This document shows, piece by piece, positions 1-9,454 of a stretch of DNA of 64,000 nt. The notes under the pieces are model-generated. The model made no database searches and was not told the DNA's origin. It was given only the letters and a program-made list of their open reading frames with translations. The stretch is from the NCBI RefSeq assembly GCF_022346605.1, contig NZ_JAKRNT010000003.1, positions 186,001 to 250,000 on the forward strand, written 5' to 3'. Position numbers and translations under genes: made by a program. This stretch comes from Sporosarcina sp. ACRSL (GTDB lineage Bacteria; Bacillota; Bacilli; Bacillales_A; Planococcaceae). How positions within the stretch are numbered: position 1 is the stretch's first letter; every line of letters begins with the position of its first letter.

Positions 1-2
1 TT

Positions 3-119
3 GTCGCAGTTATCTTTATCATCGGAGTTGGATACGCAAATGGTATCGCCTATGCAACGATTGCTGGATTGCTCATTTATTGGCTCGTACCTGATTTTAC
101 AACAAAGAATGAAAGTTAA
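3..119 (+). CDS. C-terminal end of an integral membrane protein (partial)
   Basis: The gene enters from the left edge, so its start and most of its length are missing. In this frame the last 38 residues are visible. They are a hydrophobic, glycine- and alanine-rich helix ending in a short polar tail (TTKNES) and a TAA stop. The composition fits the last membrane span of a transporter or similar permease, but the fragment is too short to assign a family. A strong rho-independent terminator follows 8 bases after the stop, which supports this as the true end of a plus-strand gene. No function is claimed. Confidence 0.6.
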   Translation, partial: VAVIFIIGVGYANGIAYATIAGLLIYWLVPDFTTKNES

Positions 120-126
120 TATGAAA

Positions 127-170
127 AGGTCGTTCCACACAACACGTTTGTGTGGAACGGCCTTTTTTTT
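127..170 (+). terminator. Rho-independent terminator
   Basis: A near-perfect stem (AGGTCGTTCCACACAA paired with TTTGTGTGGAACGGCCT, 4-base loop) is followed by eight T. It ends the membrane-protein gene at the left edge. Confidence 0.92.
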
Positions 171-359
171 AAGTAAGCCATCGGGCAAAGGCAAGGCATT
201 CAAAACATCATTTACTTATGATAAGGTTCGCCGTATCAATTTAAAGGTAGCAAAGTTCTATATATACTAATGAGGACAAGCAAAATGAAAGTAGTTAAGA
301 TACTCCTTTTACTTGTCCTCAAAAATTTATGTTGTTGAAACATCTGTCTTTCCTGGTTC

Positions 360-2768
360 TTATCTAATTCGAACCCTTTGTTGAATTGCAGTTCTAATTT
401 CTGAATATACCTTTATATCTTGTGAATGCTCAACCATTACTGATATACAGTAATTTTGTTGGTGATTTTCATCAACTATCCACTTATTTGAATTGATGAC
501 TACTAAGGTAAGAGGTGAGCTGGGTAATGCTTTCGGTTCTCTTTTATATTCTTTAACTCCCTTTTGATGACATCCACTATTCCTAATGGTTGGTCCTGGG
601 TTAAATTCAATTTCATATTTATCTAATTCGCCTATAACAGCTTCATCATCAGAAAAGTCATATTCTGCAAATTTTTCAGCTATAACATTTTGATTAATAG
701 AATGATAGAGTTTAAATTGCATACGATTCCCTAAATAGCTGTCACCTCTTGTCATTCTTGTAATTGGATCAAAAGTTAAAGCAACAGATATTCGTTTATA
801 TCCTTTTGTTTCAAAAAATAATTGTGGCAGATCAAACGAATAAACTTGTACCTTATCTAATCCAATAACTCCCTCATCAAGTAACAACACTCTATTATCA
901 AGTGAAGAAATAGCCCTATCATAGCTCGGTAGTCCATATCCTCTAACTTTTAGTAATGACTTTTCTTTATTAGTATCAGTTCCATTAAATCCATCAATTT
1001 TTATCATTTCTGTTGATTGTAATAAAAGATTTTTTAAGTAGTTTGCTGACTTATCTGGATATTCATTAGCTATCTGACCTAATATATGGGTAATCATTGG
1101 TGCTGAAAAACTTGTACCATAACTAAAATTGAATAGCTTTTCAGTAGGGTTATTTGATAACAGAGGGAGTTTGCCACCATTATCTTCATTAATTCTTCCA
1201 AACTCTTTTTTTAATATCATATTTCCACCATAGTGAACCACTTCAGGCTTAACCATTCCGTTAATTCCAAATCCAGTACGGGTAAATGGAGATGATTCAA
1301 GGTGTTGCGCAATTGGAATATGTAAAATAGATTTATGGCCATCCATAGATTGTTCTTGTATTGTCACTTCTTGAGCTATTGATCCAACAGTTAGAGAAAG
1401 TGCAGATGTAGCTGGATTAATTATTCTAAAATAATCACTTTCGACCAAGTAATTAGGGTAATTTTCAATAATTTCTTCTAACTCATCATAAATCATTCTT
1501 GGATCAGAATTCCCAGCAGATACAACAAACACAACATCCTCATATTCATAGGCTAACTCATCTAATAATGCCGCTAATGGGAACTGTCTATTGTTTTTGT
1601 CCATTAATGATTCATTCGCATTTCCAAACGATAGATTAACAACCTTGATTCTATAACTTTCATTATTAAGAAAACTCCTGACAGCCATATTTAACTGGTT
1701 CTCAAAGAGTTTTTCCTCGTCATAGACGGGATAGAAGTTTCCTCGTAAATCTTCTACTCCATACATAACTTTTGCAGAAAATAGCCAATTTGATGGTTGA
1801 AATATACCTTCATTGATTCTTTGTTTTATATCACCATATAAAGCTACCCCTCCGACAGCTGTCCCATGTCCAACTTTATCTTGAAGTTCTTTTTCTACTT
1901 CTTGAAAATTTTCCTCATCTCCAACAGCCTTTTCCAATAATGGATGATTAGAAGTTATCCCCGAATCAATAACTAACACACCTACCGATTCATCATCTGG
2001 AGGAGAGACATCAAATTCCTCAACAGCTTGTCCAAAATAATCACTCAGTTTAAATGTTGGAATAAAAGGTCGATCTATTCTCGCAATCTCTTTGAACTGG
2101 ATAATTTCTGTAAAAATCTCATAAGAAATTTTCACCCTAAAAAGAGCAAAGGAATTTGTTATTAAACTATCACATATGCGAAACTTGCTCCGATTATCAT
2201 ATGTATTATTGAGCTGTTGTATAAAGTCATCTATATGTTGATTATCCATTCTCCATAGCTCTATATCTAAATATTCTATAGCACCTTCATTAATTGGGTT
2301 TTTAGTGAGGCTTTTACCCATCTTATCTTCAACAGTTATGTCTTCAATTGAGTCTATGACATGAAAAAACTCATATTTGTTTCCATCTTTCACTCCTGAA
2401 TATTGCGCCAATTTATCCTTAAAGCTCTCTAATTCGGTGTCATTAGAAAAAACAACCCAATAACCTTTACGATTTTCTGCTACTGACAAGACTGTAATTC
2501 CACCCATGGAGTTTAGTGTTTTAGAAAATTGATTGTAATCAACGCTTTGATTAACTGAGATTCTATAGATCAAATTAGGATCCACTTTACCATTAAACTT
2601 TTCTTTAAGTTCGGAAAAAGAACTTGTTATCTGTCCTGCCTTATCACTAACTTCCCTATAATAATCCCGTTTAATTCTACCCTCTGGCATAGTAAATCCC
2701 CCACCACCTTGCCTTTTCCTTCTTTCAAGTCCCCCTATGTGTGGTGGTAAAGACAGATGCTCATACAT
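360..2768 (-). CDS. ietS: IetS-like subtilisin-family (S8) serine protease of a putative anti-phage pair
   Basis: An 802-residue protein with a non-secreted N-terminal extension of about 260 residues, then a subtilase domain. The catalytic residues are all visible: Asp268 in VIDSGI, His301 in GHGTAVGG, the oxyanion Asn420 in SAGNS and Ser553 in GTSFSAP. A C-terminal region of about 200 residues follows. There is no signal peptide, so it should act in the cytoplasm. The start has a GGGGGAG ribosome site 5 bases upstream. It lies 19 bases downstream of a AAA+ ATPase gene on the same strand. This ATPase-plus-cytoplasmic-subtilase pair is the gene content of IetAS, first known as a plasmid maintenance/incompatibility locus in Agrobacterium and later reported as phage defence. 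Base composition is clearly more AT-rich than most neighbours, which suggests transfer. Protease and pairing are certain; the defence role is inferred from the family. Confidence 0.88.
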   Translation of the reverse strand: MYEHLSLPPHIGGLERRKRQGGGGFTMPEGRIKRDYYREVSDKAGQITSSFSELKEKFNGKVDPNLIYRISVNQSVDYNQFSKTLNSMGGITVLSVAENRKGYWVVFSNDTELESFKDKLAQYSGVKDGNKYEFFHVIDSIEDITVEDKMGKSLTKNPINEGAIEYLDIELWRMDNQHIDDFIQQLNNTYDNRSKFRICDSLITNSFALFRVKISYEIFTEIIQFKEIARIDRPFIPTFKLSDYFGQAVEEFDVSPPDDESVGVLVIDSGITSNHPLLEKAVGDEENFQEVEKELQDKVGHGTAVGGVALYGDIKQRINEGIFQPSNWLFSAKVMYGVEDLRGNFYPVYDEEKLFENQLNMAVRSFLNNESYRIKVVNLSFGNANESLMDKNNRQFPLAALLDELAYEYEDVVFVVSAGNSDPRMIYDELEEIIENYPNYLVESDYFRIINPATSALSLTVGSIAQEVTIQEQSMDGHKSILHIPIAQHLESSPFTRTGFGINGMVKPEVVHYGGNMILKKEFGRINEDNGGKLPLLSNNPTEKLFNFSYGTSFSAPMITHILGQIANEYPDKSANYLKNLLLQSTEMIKIDGFNGTDTNKEKSLLKVRGYGLPSYDRAISSLDNRVLLLDEGVIGLDKVQVYSFDLPQLFFETKGYKRISVALTFDPITRMTRGDSYLGNRMQFKLYHSINQNVIAEKFAEYDFSDDEAVIGELDKYEIEFNPGPTIRNSGCHQKGVKEYKREPKALPSSPLTLVVINSNKWIVDENHQQNYCISVMVEHSQDIKVYSEIRTAIQQRVRIR

Positions 2769-2787
2769 TAGTTCTCCCCCTTGTTAA

Positions 2788-3786
2788 CTAATCAGTTCTT
2801 AAAGCCAAACGTTCTTTAAAACGGTCTAATGAGTATCTCAAATCACTAATTGTAATCGATTCTCTTTCATTTATAATAGCATGGGTAATTGCGTCTCTAC
2901 ACATACTCTTTAAATCAGATGGTGAAAATTCCTCTGTTTCCTCAGCTATCAACTCTATATTAATATCCTTCTCCTTCTTTATTGGCTTTAAATAAAGTTT
3001 AAGCAAACTTACTCTTTCTGAACGATCTGGTAACTCAAAATTAATTACTTCATCAAATCTTCGCCAAATTGCAGGGTCAAGGATATGTGGATGATTAGTA
3101 GAAGCTATAATTAAACTGTCCCCCTCGAAGTTATCTAACATTTGAAGGAAATTGTTCACCACTCTCTTAATCTCTCCTGTTTCATGTTGGTCATCTCTGT
3201 TTTTTCCAATAATATCAACTTCATCAAATAAAACAATCCAAACACCATTTGAAATAAAATCAAATACCTTCTTAAGGTTTGTTGCAGTTTCACCAAGGTA
3301 AGAGGAAATAATTGCTTCGAAGTTTACATAGACGAGAGGAATACCCAAATAAGAACTTATAACTTGTGCAGAAAAAGTCTTCCCTGTTCCTGGCATACCA
3401 CAGAATAATATCTTGTTCTTTGGCTTTAAATTATACGTAGCAAGAATTTCGTGAGATTTAAAACCTAACACAATCTGTTTCAAAGCATAATCAGTTTTAG
3501 TCGAAAGTATTAATTCTTCCCAAGCATGGTTGTAACGCCTTAATTCTAATAAGGGAAAACCTGTATCATTATCTCTTGGAATTGGTACATCTGTTTTAAA
3601 TCGCCTATTCGAATTAATTCGAATATTGCTCGTAGCATACAATGCCTCTTTTAACTCTTTGGCAACTATATTATGTTTCTTCCGTTTCTCCAGATTGATA
3701 AGTTCTTCGGCAAGTCTATAGAATTCCTCTTCATCTTTCTTCGAGAAAGCTATAAATAGTTTTTTTATTATTTCATTTGTTGTCAT
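2788..3786 (-). CDS. ietA: IetA-like AAA+ ATPase paired with the S8 protease
   Basis: A 332-residue AAA+ ATPase of the central (FtsH/katanin-like) type. An N-terminal helical region of about 90 residues precedes the ATPase core, with Walker A GMPGTGKT near residue 130, Walker B LFDEVD near 186, sensor-1 STN near 229 and arginine finger WRRFD near 242. I chose the ATG at 3786 because GGAGGTG lies 6 bases upstream; an in-frame TTG at 3801 overlaps that ribosome site. It is the first gene of a two-gene operon with the subtilase and has a good promoter upstream. In IetAS-type pairs the ATPase is thought to control or deliver substrates to the protease. AT-rich like its partner. The AAA+ assignment is certain and the IetA assignment likely. 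Confidence 0.88.
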   Translation of the reverse strand: MTTNEIIKKLFIAFSKKDEEEFYRLAEELINLEKRKKHNIVAKELKEALYATSNIRINSNRRFKTDVPIPRDNDTGFPLLELRRYNHAWEELILSTKTDYALKQIVLGFKSHEILATYNLKPKNKILFCGMPGTGKTFSAQVISSYLGIPLVYVNFEAIISSYLGETATNLKKVFDFISNGVWIVLFDEVDIIGKNRDDQHETGEIKRVVNNFLQMLDNFEGDSLIIASTNHPHILDPAIWRRFDEVINFELPDRSERVSLLKLYLKPIKKEKDINIELIAEETEEFSPSDLKSMCRDAITHAIINERESITISDLRYSLDRFKERLALRTD

Positions 3787-3831
3787 GTTGTTCACCTCCA
3801 ATTCTAACTCAAATATAATTTGGTTCTTTAC

Positions 3832-3860
3832 AGTATACTCTGTTAATAAGAAATTGTTAA
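3832..3860 (-). promoter_or_regulatory. Sigma-A-type promoter of the ietA-ietS operon
   Basis: Reading the minus strand, TTAACA and TATACT are separated by exactly 17 bases, about 45 bases before the ietA ATG. This is a good vegetative promoter. Confidence 0.7.
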
Positions 3861-4433
3861 ATTCACCTGCAATTCAAACTACGACCAAAGACATGGTATT
3901 ATTACTTTTCACCTTTTCTTTCGAAACTAATCATTTTCTCCACAAAATGATTGATAAAACATGAAACTGTTATGCTTATTATATGTAAATCCTAATAATA
4001 AAGCACAGGATAAGGGCATCTCTCCTTAATAATAAGTTAATCGAAATCTTTAACTAAGTAAAGGTGACACGTATAAAATGACAGCTTATTAGAGTTGGAT
4101 AGTTTTAAAAGGAGTTATATAAGAAAACAAATAAAAAGGAACTAAAGAATATTTACTTTTCCTTTATTGCTCATCTTCCAGAGAAAGACTTGGATCCAAC
4201 AGATCCAAGCCTACATAATGACACTAAACCAGTCCCTCTTCTTATGAAGGGATTATATTTTAAACCTAACCATTACCTATTTGTGATACGGTTCACCGTA
4301 ATGCAGTTAGTTACCATTTTGCTAACAATTTGGCTACAGGGCTATATGCGTTAACATTCATAATTAGGTAGCCTGCTGCTCTGATTAATTATTTACCAAG
4401 GCTTCAGTATTAAATCCATATAAGTATGTAGCA
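3861..4433. other. Long AT-rich non-coding gap upstream of the IetAS pair
   Basis: No convincing gene is present. Two inverted repeats are visible: AATCATTTT...AAAATGATT at 3929-3952 and CTTGGATC-CAACA-GATCCAAG at about 4190-4210. Neither is followed by a T run. A 36-codon open frame at 4244-4354 encodes a hydrophobic peptide but has no ribosome site. The composition matches the IetAS genes rather than the efflux genes, so the boundary of the acquired DNA may lie here. Confidence 0.5.
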
Positions 4434-4475
4434 ACAAAAAACAGAGACACTAATTCATATGTGAATCGTGTCTCC
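4434..4475 (-). terminator. Terminator of the RND efflux gene
   Basis: On the minus strand GAGACAC-type arms form a hairpin with one imperfection and are followed by TGTTTTTTG. It lies about 75 bases past the efflux-pump stop. Confidence 0.7.
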
Positions 4476-4550
4476 GAATAGTTTGTTATTTGAAGTTTAC
4501 TCCCCAACAACCGAACCCTTAATGTTTCAGCCCCTACTTCTGCTCTACCA

Positions 4551-7500
4551 TTAATCCTCTTCCAAATCTAAACGATTCTTCTTGAACATTTTCGATAAGA
4601 TTTCATACACGATCGGCACGACGATCAACGTCAACAATGTGGAGCTGATTAAACCGCCGATAACGGTGATGCCGAGTCCTTTGGAAATCAATCCACCGCC
4701 TCCGCCAGTTCCCATTGCTAATGGAATGAGGGCGCCGATTGTCGCGATCGCCGTCATCAAGATCGGGCGTAAACGTGTAGCGCCCGCTTCTAATACAGCA
4801 TCACGCATTTTCAGCCCAGTACGTTCCATCCGGATAATACGATCTACTAGTACGATCGCATTCGTGACGACGATACCGATCAACATCAAAAGACCCATCA
4901 TGACCGGAACGGAAATCGTTTCGCCTGCGATGAGCAAGCCGACGAACGAACCGATGACTGCAAATGGCAGTGAGAAAAGAATCGCAAACGGTGCCACACC
5001 TTCACGGAAAGTGACGACGAGGATGAAGTAGACAATCGCTATAGCCGCAAGCATCGCTAGACCGAGCTGTGTAAATGCCTCTTCCATGTCAGCTGCGACA
5101 CCCGCCGTATCGACCGTTACACCTTTCGGAAGATCCAATTCGTCAATCGCTTTATCTACTTCGGAAGTCGCTTTGGAAACATCAGCGTCAATCAGCTTAC
5201 CTGAAACCGAGGCATAATATTGCCCTTTGCTTCGCGCTAGCGTATTGAACGTCGATCCTTCTACAACTTCAACAATTTCGGAAAGCTTGATTGTAGTACC
5301 TAATGCTGTTGGAACTTCCTGGTCAAGCATTTCATCAATCGATTTTGGTTGTTCTGCTTGTTCCTGCTTCACGACAACTTCCAACTCATTACGGTCTTTG
5401 CCGATTGTCGTCAGAACTTCCTGCGTCCTGGACGGGTTAAGCATCATAATAATTTGCCCAGTCGTTAATCCATATTGCAGCAACTCATCTTGTGTCGCCT
5501 TCAATGTGTATTGGACGTATGCATCTTCTGCACTTGAAGAGACATCTTCAATTCCTTTGTTTTTGCCCATGATGTCTTCAACCTGTAGGACAGCTTCCTT
5601 CAGGCTGCTTAAATTTTCACTATAGAACGTGTAGCTAATTTCATTTGTAGCCATCCCCATGGAACCGAAATCTTGGCTCTTCCATTCTCCGGACTGGCCG
5701 ATGTTGAATACATAGTCTTCAATTTCCGAACGAACCTCTGGGAAGTCTTCCATATCCGGATCAAAGATGAGGTACATAAGCGCACCGTTCGATCCGCCAC
5801 CCATCATAGCGGTCATCGGATCGCCGCTTTCCGTGACGGATAATTGGACAATATCGATATCGTCGCGCTTCAGCATTTCTTTCTCGACAGCTTCAACGTT
5901 TGCTAATGTCTCCTCCATCAGCTCTCCCGTTGCAGGCGTGTACGTAATATACATGACTTTTTCTTCTTCACTGCCTAAGAAACTGAAGCCGATCAAAGGC
6001 ATGAGCCCTAAGCTTCCTACCAAAAGAACGATGGAAATGATCGATGTAATGACTTTATGATTCAAGGACCAATTTAAAACGCCTTTATACCAATTCGCCA
6101 TTTTGCCAGCTTCCTTATGCTGACTTTCCTTCTTTTCGCCATACAGTTTTTTCTTGAATAAAAAATGGGACAATGCAGGCACGATTGTAATCGCGACGAG
6201 CAATGAAGCACCAAGTGCAAATGACATCGTCAATGCGAACGGCATGAACAACTCTCCGACCATACCGCCCACAAAGATCAGCGGTGCAAATACCGCAACT
6301 GTAACGAGCGTGGAAGACATGATTGGTTTGAACATCTCAATTGTCGCTTCACGAATCAATGTACGGCCTGATAGCTTCTCAGTTTTCAAATGCAGTCGCC
6401 GGTATATATTTTCCACGACGACAATCGAGTCATCGATGACACGACCGATGGCAACCGTAATGGCACCAAGCGTCATAATATTAAGCGTAATATCCATCCA
6501 GTGAAGGATCATAAGCGCCATGAAAATGGAAACTGGGATCGAAACGATCGAAATGATCGTCGATTTGATATCACGCAAAAATAGTAGGATGATCAATATA
6601 GCAATCAAACCACCGAAAAGTGCTTTTTCGACCATCGTTGAGACAGATTGTTCGATCGGCTCCCCTTGGTCAAGCGATACGTCAACGACTAGACCTTCAA
6701 TCGCTTTTTCTTCATCTTCCATTAACTTCTTCACGTCATTTACGACATCGACCGTATTCGCCCGCTGTCCTTTGACGATTTGAATCGCAATCGCGTTTTC
6801 ACCGTTTGTACGGGAAACGGACTGCACCTTACCTACTTTTTCAATCGTTGCAATTTCACCGAGCTCAACGAAAGGCGATGGATTCGCCTCTGACGGCGTG
6901 ACAGGGATGAGCATGCCCTTCAACTCATCGATTGTCATGAACTTGCCGTCGACAGCGACCGCTTGCTCGCCTTCCTCAAATTCAAAGAGACCGAGTGAAA
7001 CTTCCATATTGCTCGCTTGGATCATTTGTTTCACAGTATCTTCCTGCAAACCAAGCGCAGCCATTTTCTCCTCGTCGTACGTAAGCTCGACTTGTTCAAT
7101 ATGCTGACCCGAAATCGTTGCGGAAGCAACTCCGTCAATTTTTTCGATTTTCGGCAGTAAAATATCTTCGACAGTGGACGTCAATTCAACGATATCTTCT
7201 GATGTACTGCTCACACTTAACGCAACGACAGGCATCATATTCATGCTAATTGCAGTAATGACAGGTTCCTGTGCGCCTTCCGGCAATGTTAACGAATCCA
7301 TCGCAGAAGCTAAGGCCCGTTTCGCTTCATCCATATCAATGCCGTACTCATATTCCACTTGAATGCTAGACATATTGGAATATGAATTGGAGTAGACAGA
7401 CTTCACATGATCTAAGTTTTCTACCGCCCTCTCGATCGGTATCGAGACTTCCTCCATCACTTGCTCTGGAGTTGCACCCGGATAGACACCCATGACCATT

Positions 7501-7637
7501 AAGTACGGTATCGAAATATCCGGCAGCGTTTCTGTTTTCATTTGCGTAGCTGAATAAACGCCTGACACCGTAATAATAATAGTAAGTAGCCATACTGCTA
7601 GTTTATTCTTTAATACAAAATTGACTAACCCTTTCAC
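4551..7637 (-). CDS. RND-family multidrug efflux pump (AcrB/SwrC type)
   Basis: A 1028-residue proton-driven RND transporter with the usual two-fold layout: one N-terminal helix, a large extracytoplasmic loop, a cluster of helices, a second loop and a final cluster. The proton-relay aspartates are visible in the fourth helix (AVAIGRVIDDSIVVVEN region). It resembles B. subtilis SwrC, a single-gene pump for surfactin and other amphiphiles. No membrane-fusion adaptor gene is adjacent, as is usual in Firmicutes. I chose GTG at 7637 (GGGAAGG six bases upstream); the open frame runs 12 codons further without a better signal. It is divergent from a TetR regulator, with an operator inside its promoter, so de-repression by a substrate is likely. 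The family is certain; the substrate is unknown. Confidence 0.95.
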   Translation of the reverse strand: MKGLVNFVLKNKLAVWLLTIIITVSGVYSATQMKTETLPDISIPYLMVMGVYPGATPEQVMEEVSIPIERAVENLDHVKSVYSNSYSNMSSIQVEYEYGIDMDEAKRALASAMDSLTLPEGAQEPVITAISMNMMPVVALSVSSTSEDIVELTSTVEDILLPKIEKIDGVASATISGQHIEQVELTYDEEKMAALGLQEDTVKQMIQASNMEVSLGLFEFEEGEQAVAVDGKFMTIDELKGMLIPVTPSEANPSPFVELGEIATIEKVGKVQSVSRTNGENAIAIQIVKGQRANTVDVVNDVKKLMEDEEKAIEGLVVDVSLDQGEPIEQSVSTMVEKALFGGLIAILIILLFLRDIKSTIISIVSIPVSIFMALMILHWMDITLNIMTLGAITVAIGRVIDDSIVVVENIYRRLHLKTEKLSGRTLIREATIEMFKPIMSSTLVTVAVFAPLIFVGGMVGELFMPFALTMSFALGASLLVAITIVPALSHFLFKKKLYGEKKESQHKEAGKMANWYKGVLNWSLNHKVITSIISIVLLVGSLGLMPLIGFSFLGSEEEKVMYITYTPATGELMEETLANVEAVEKEMLKRDDIDIVQLSVTESGDPMTAMMGGGSNGALMYLIFDPDMEDFPEVRSEIEDYVFNIGQSGEWKSQDFGSMGMATNEISYTFYSENLSSLKEAVLQVEDIMGKNKGIEDVSSSAEDAYVQYTLKATQDELLQYGLTTGQIIMMLNPSRTQEVLTTIGKDRNELEVVVKQEQAEQPKSIDEMLDQEVPTALGTTIKLSEIVEVVEGSTFNTLARSKGQYYASVSGKLIDADVSKATSEVDKAIDELDLPKGVTVDTAGVAADMEEAFTQLGLAMLAAIAIVYFILVVTFREGVAPFAILFSLPFAVIGSFVGLLIAGETISVPVMMGLLMLIGIVVTNAIVLVDRIIRMERTGLKMRDAVLEAGATRLRPILMTAIATIGALIPLAMGTGGGGGLISKGLGITVIGGLISSTLLTLIVVPIVYEILSKMFKKNRLDLEED

Positions 7638-7655
7638 CCTGACACCTTCCCTATA

Positions 7656-7708
7656 TTGACAGTTTACACTCAATTATTTATACTAATGACCAACCGGTCA
7701 ATTGTCAA
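7656..7708. promoter_or_regulatory. Overlapping divergent promoters with a TetR-type operator
   Basis: Plus strand: TTGACA (7656-7661), 17 bases, TATACT (7679-7684), driving the TetR gene. Minus strand: TTGACA (7703-7708), 17 bases, TAGTAT (7680-7685), driving the efflux gene. The -10 boxes occupy almost the same bases. The inverted repeat TGACC-AACC-GGTCA at 7687-7700 lies inside the minus-strand spacer and at the plus-strand start point, so one bound repressor would block both genes. Confidence 0.8.
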
Positions 7709-7735
7709 GAATTAGCAATGGAGAGATTCAAATAT

Positions 7736-8575
7736 ATGACAAAAAAACAACTAATTATGGAAAAGGCATTGGAGCTTTTTGCAAAACAAGGATTTGAGGC
7801 GACGTCTGTCCAACAAATAACAGACCATTGCGGCATTTCCAAAGGTGCCTTCTATTTATCATTCAAGTCGAAAGACGAATTGATCGTCGCATTGATTGAC
7901 CACTTCATGAGAGCGTTTTCAGCCGACATTGACTATGTGGTCAATCGTGAAGAGAACAAGAAAAAACTGCTATACAACTTTTACTACACGACATTCGAGT
8001 CGTTCAATAAACATTCTGATTTTGCTAAGTTCCTCATGAAGGAACCTTTGCAATCATTCAACGAAGAGCTTTTCACGAAACTCCATAATTACAATAAATC
8101 TATTGAAAAAGTGATTTTATCATTAATTGAACGATTATACGGCGAACGGTCTAATGAGCTGAAATACGATTTATTATTCATCATCAAAGGATTTATGAGT
8201 ACCTACTCGGAATTATTCTTACTTTATAAATTACCGATTGATTTGGATTTACTCGTTCGGTCCCTCGTCGAAAAGACGAATCTACTAGCCAAGAACATGA
8301 CAATTTCCTTCATTTCCGATGAACTGATCGAAATGATCGATCAACCCCTCATGAATGAAAACCTTTCATTAGAAGGAATGGTTGAAATGATAGAAAAGAA
8401 CATCGAAGACATAGAAGATTCGATTGAAAAAGATTCGTTGAGCCTGTTGAAGCAAGAGCTGTTAGAACCTTCATTACATCCAGCGATTGTAAAGGGGTTG
8501 TTGGAGAACATCCAGCACCATCCGCATTGTAAATGGGTTGCTTACTTGTTGAGGAAGCATTTTGGAATGAAATAA
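7736..8575 (+). CDS. TetR/AcrR-family transcriptional regulator of the adjacent efflux pump
   Basis: A typical TetR N-terminal helix-turn-helix (ATSVQQITDHCGISKGAFY) occupies roughly residues 20-50, followed by a helical ligand-binding region. At 279 residues it is longer than the usual 190-200, with an acidic, helical C-terminal extension of about 70 residues. I chose the ATG at 7736, with GGAGAG eight bases upstream; a second ATG at 7718 overlaps that site. It is divergent from the RND pump across an operator-like palindrome, so it probably represses both the pump and itself and is released by pump substrates. It is similar in layout to YerO next to swrC in B. subtilis. Confidence 0.9.
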   Translation: MTKKQLIMEKALELFAKQGFEATSVQQITDHCGISKGAFYLSFKSKDELIVALIDHFMRAFSADIDYVVNREENKKKLLYNFYYTTFESFNKHSDFAKFLMKEPLQSFNEELFTKLHNYNKSIEKVILSLIERLYGERSNELKYDLLFIIKGFMSTYSELFLLYKLPIDLDLLVRSLVEKTNLLAKNMTISFISDELIEMIDQPLMNENLSLEGMVEMIEKNIEDIEDSIEKDSLSLLKQELLEPSLHPAIVKGLLENIQHHPHCKWVAYLLRKHFGMK

Positions 8576-8607
8576 TTTAAAGTTTTTGTTTAAAAGGGGT
8601 TGGTTGT

Positions 8608-9414
8608 ATGAACATTTGGAGGAAAGTTGAGAACGATATTTGGAAGTTGAACCCTGTAACTTTAAATGATATAGAAGAGGTTGAATACCGACTTTCCATA
8701 CGTCTGCCAGAGACCTATAAAAAGATTATCCTGGAACAAAACGGTGGAACAATCGCCTTTAATGCGTACCCCTCACCTCAGATTACAGACTGGGGAGATT
8801 TCGTAAAGATTGAGGCTATACGGGGTGTCGGCGAAGAAAACGGGATACTTGAAAGTGATTATTTCATTCATGAATGGAACCTTCCAAATGACATACTGTT
8901 ACTTGATGGCGATGGACATTCTTGGATTGCACTGGATTATCGGCAGAAGAATGAGAATCCCCCGGTAGTCTTTATCGATACAGAACGTGATCAACTCTTT
9001 GAATTAGCTCCAGATTTTGATGTGTTTGTGAGTGGATTATTTTCAATCGAGGATACGGGTAGTAGCTACGGAGATATCGAAGTAGCGTATGACTATATGC
9101 CTTCATACACAGAAGAAGAAGTACTCGAGGAATTTGCGAAAGGAGATATTGCTAGGTGCATTGAATTAATTCATATGATGTCTTACTCTTACAGCCAAGA
9201 TTTTGTATTGAAGAGTTATAGTAAATTCATTCAACATAAAGAGTTAGCTATCAGGGAAGCAGTGGCATCAGAATTCCTAAATTTAATTGCAAACGACGAT
9301 GTCCAGGTAAATGACTTGTACAACGATCTGCTTCGTCTAATTTCAGAAGATCCAAGTGAATCTATTCGTGTATATACCGGTTTTATCAAAGACGAAATAG
9401 CGAATAAAACATAA
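8608..9414 (+). CDS. SMI1/KNR4 (SUKH) family protein
   Basis: The first 150 residues carry the SUKH fold signature: early IEEVEYRLSIRLPETYKKII, then the glycine-rich strand NGG, a WGDFVKIEAI turn, and LLDGDGHSWIALDY. The remaining 110 residues are helical and acidic and may form a separate repeat-like domain. SUKH proteins are often immunity proteins for secreted polymorphic toxins, but no toxin gene is beside this one, so it may be an orphan immunity gene or a housekeeping member. The start has GGGG ten bases upstream. It stands alone between the TetR gene and a terminator. Confidence 0.85.
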   Translation: MNIWRKVENDIWKLNPVTLNDIEEVEYRLSIRLPETYKKIILEQNGGTIAFNAYPSPQITDWGDFVKIEAIRGVGEENGILESDYFIHEWNLPNDILLLDGDGHSWIALDYRQKNENPPVVFIDTERDQLFELAPDFDVFVSGLFSIEDTGSSYGDIEVAYDYMPSYTEEEVLEEFAKGDIARCIELIHMMSYSYSQDFVLKSYSKFIQHKELAIREAVASEFLNLIANDDVQVNDLYNDLLRLISEDPSESIRVYTGFIKDEIANKT

Positions 9415-9448
9415 AGACGAATGTCGATTGGATGACATTCGTCTTTTA
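9413..9448. terminator. Bidirectional terminator between the SUKH and DinB genes
   Basis: AAAGACGAATGTC and GACATTCGTCTTT form a 13-bp stem with a short loop and T-rich sequence on both sides, between two convergent genes. Confidence 0.88.
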
Positions 9449-9454
9449 GTATAT

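Noticed and set aside
4244-4354. 36-codon hydrophobic peptide in the gap beside IetAS, possibly a small toxin
   Set aside because: No ribosome site or promoter and no recognisable toxin pattern; expected by chance in AT-rich DNA.
8608-9414. SUKH gene as part of a polymorphic toxin locus
   Set aside because: No toxin, secretion or other immunity genes are adjacent, so only an orphan SUKH protein is supported.
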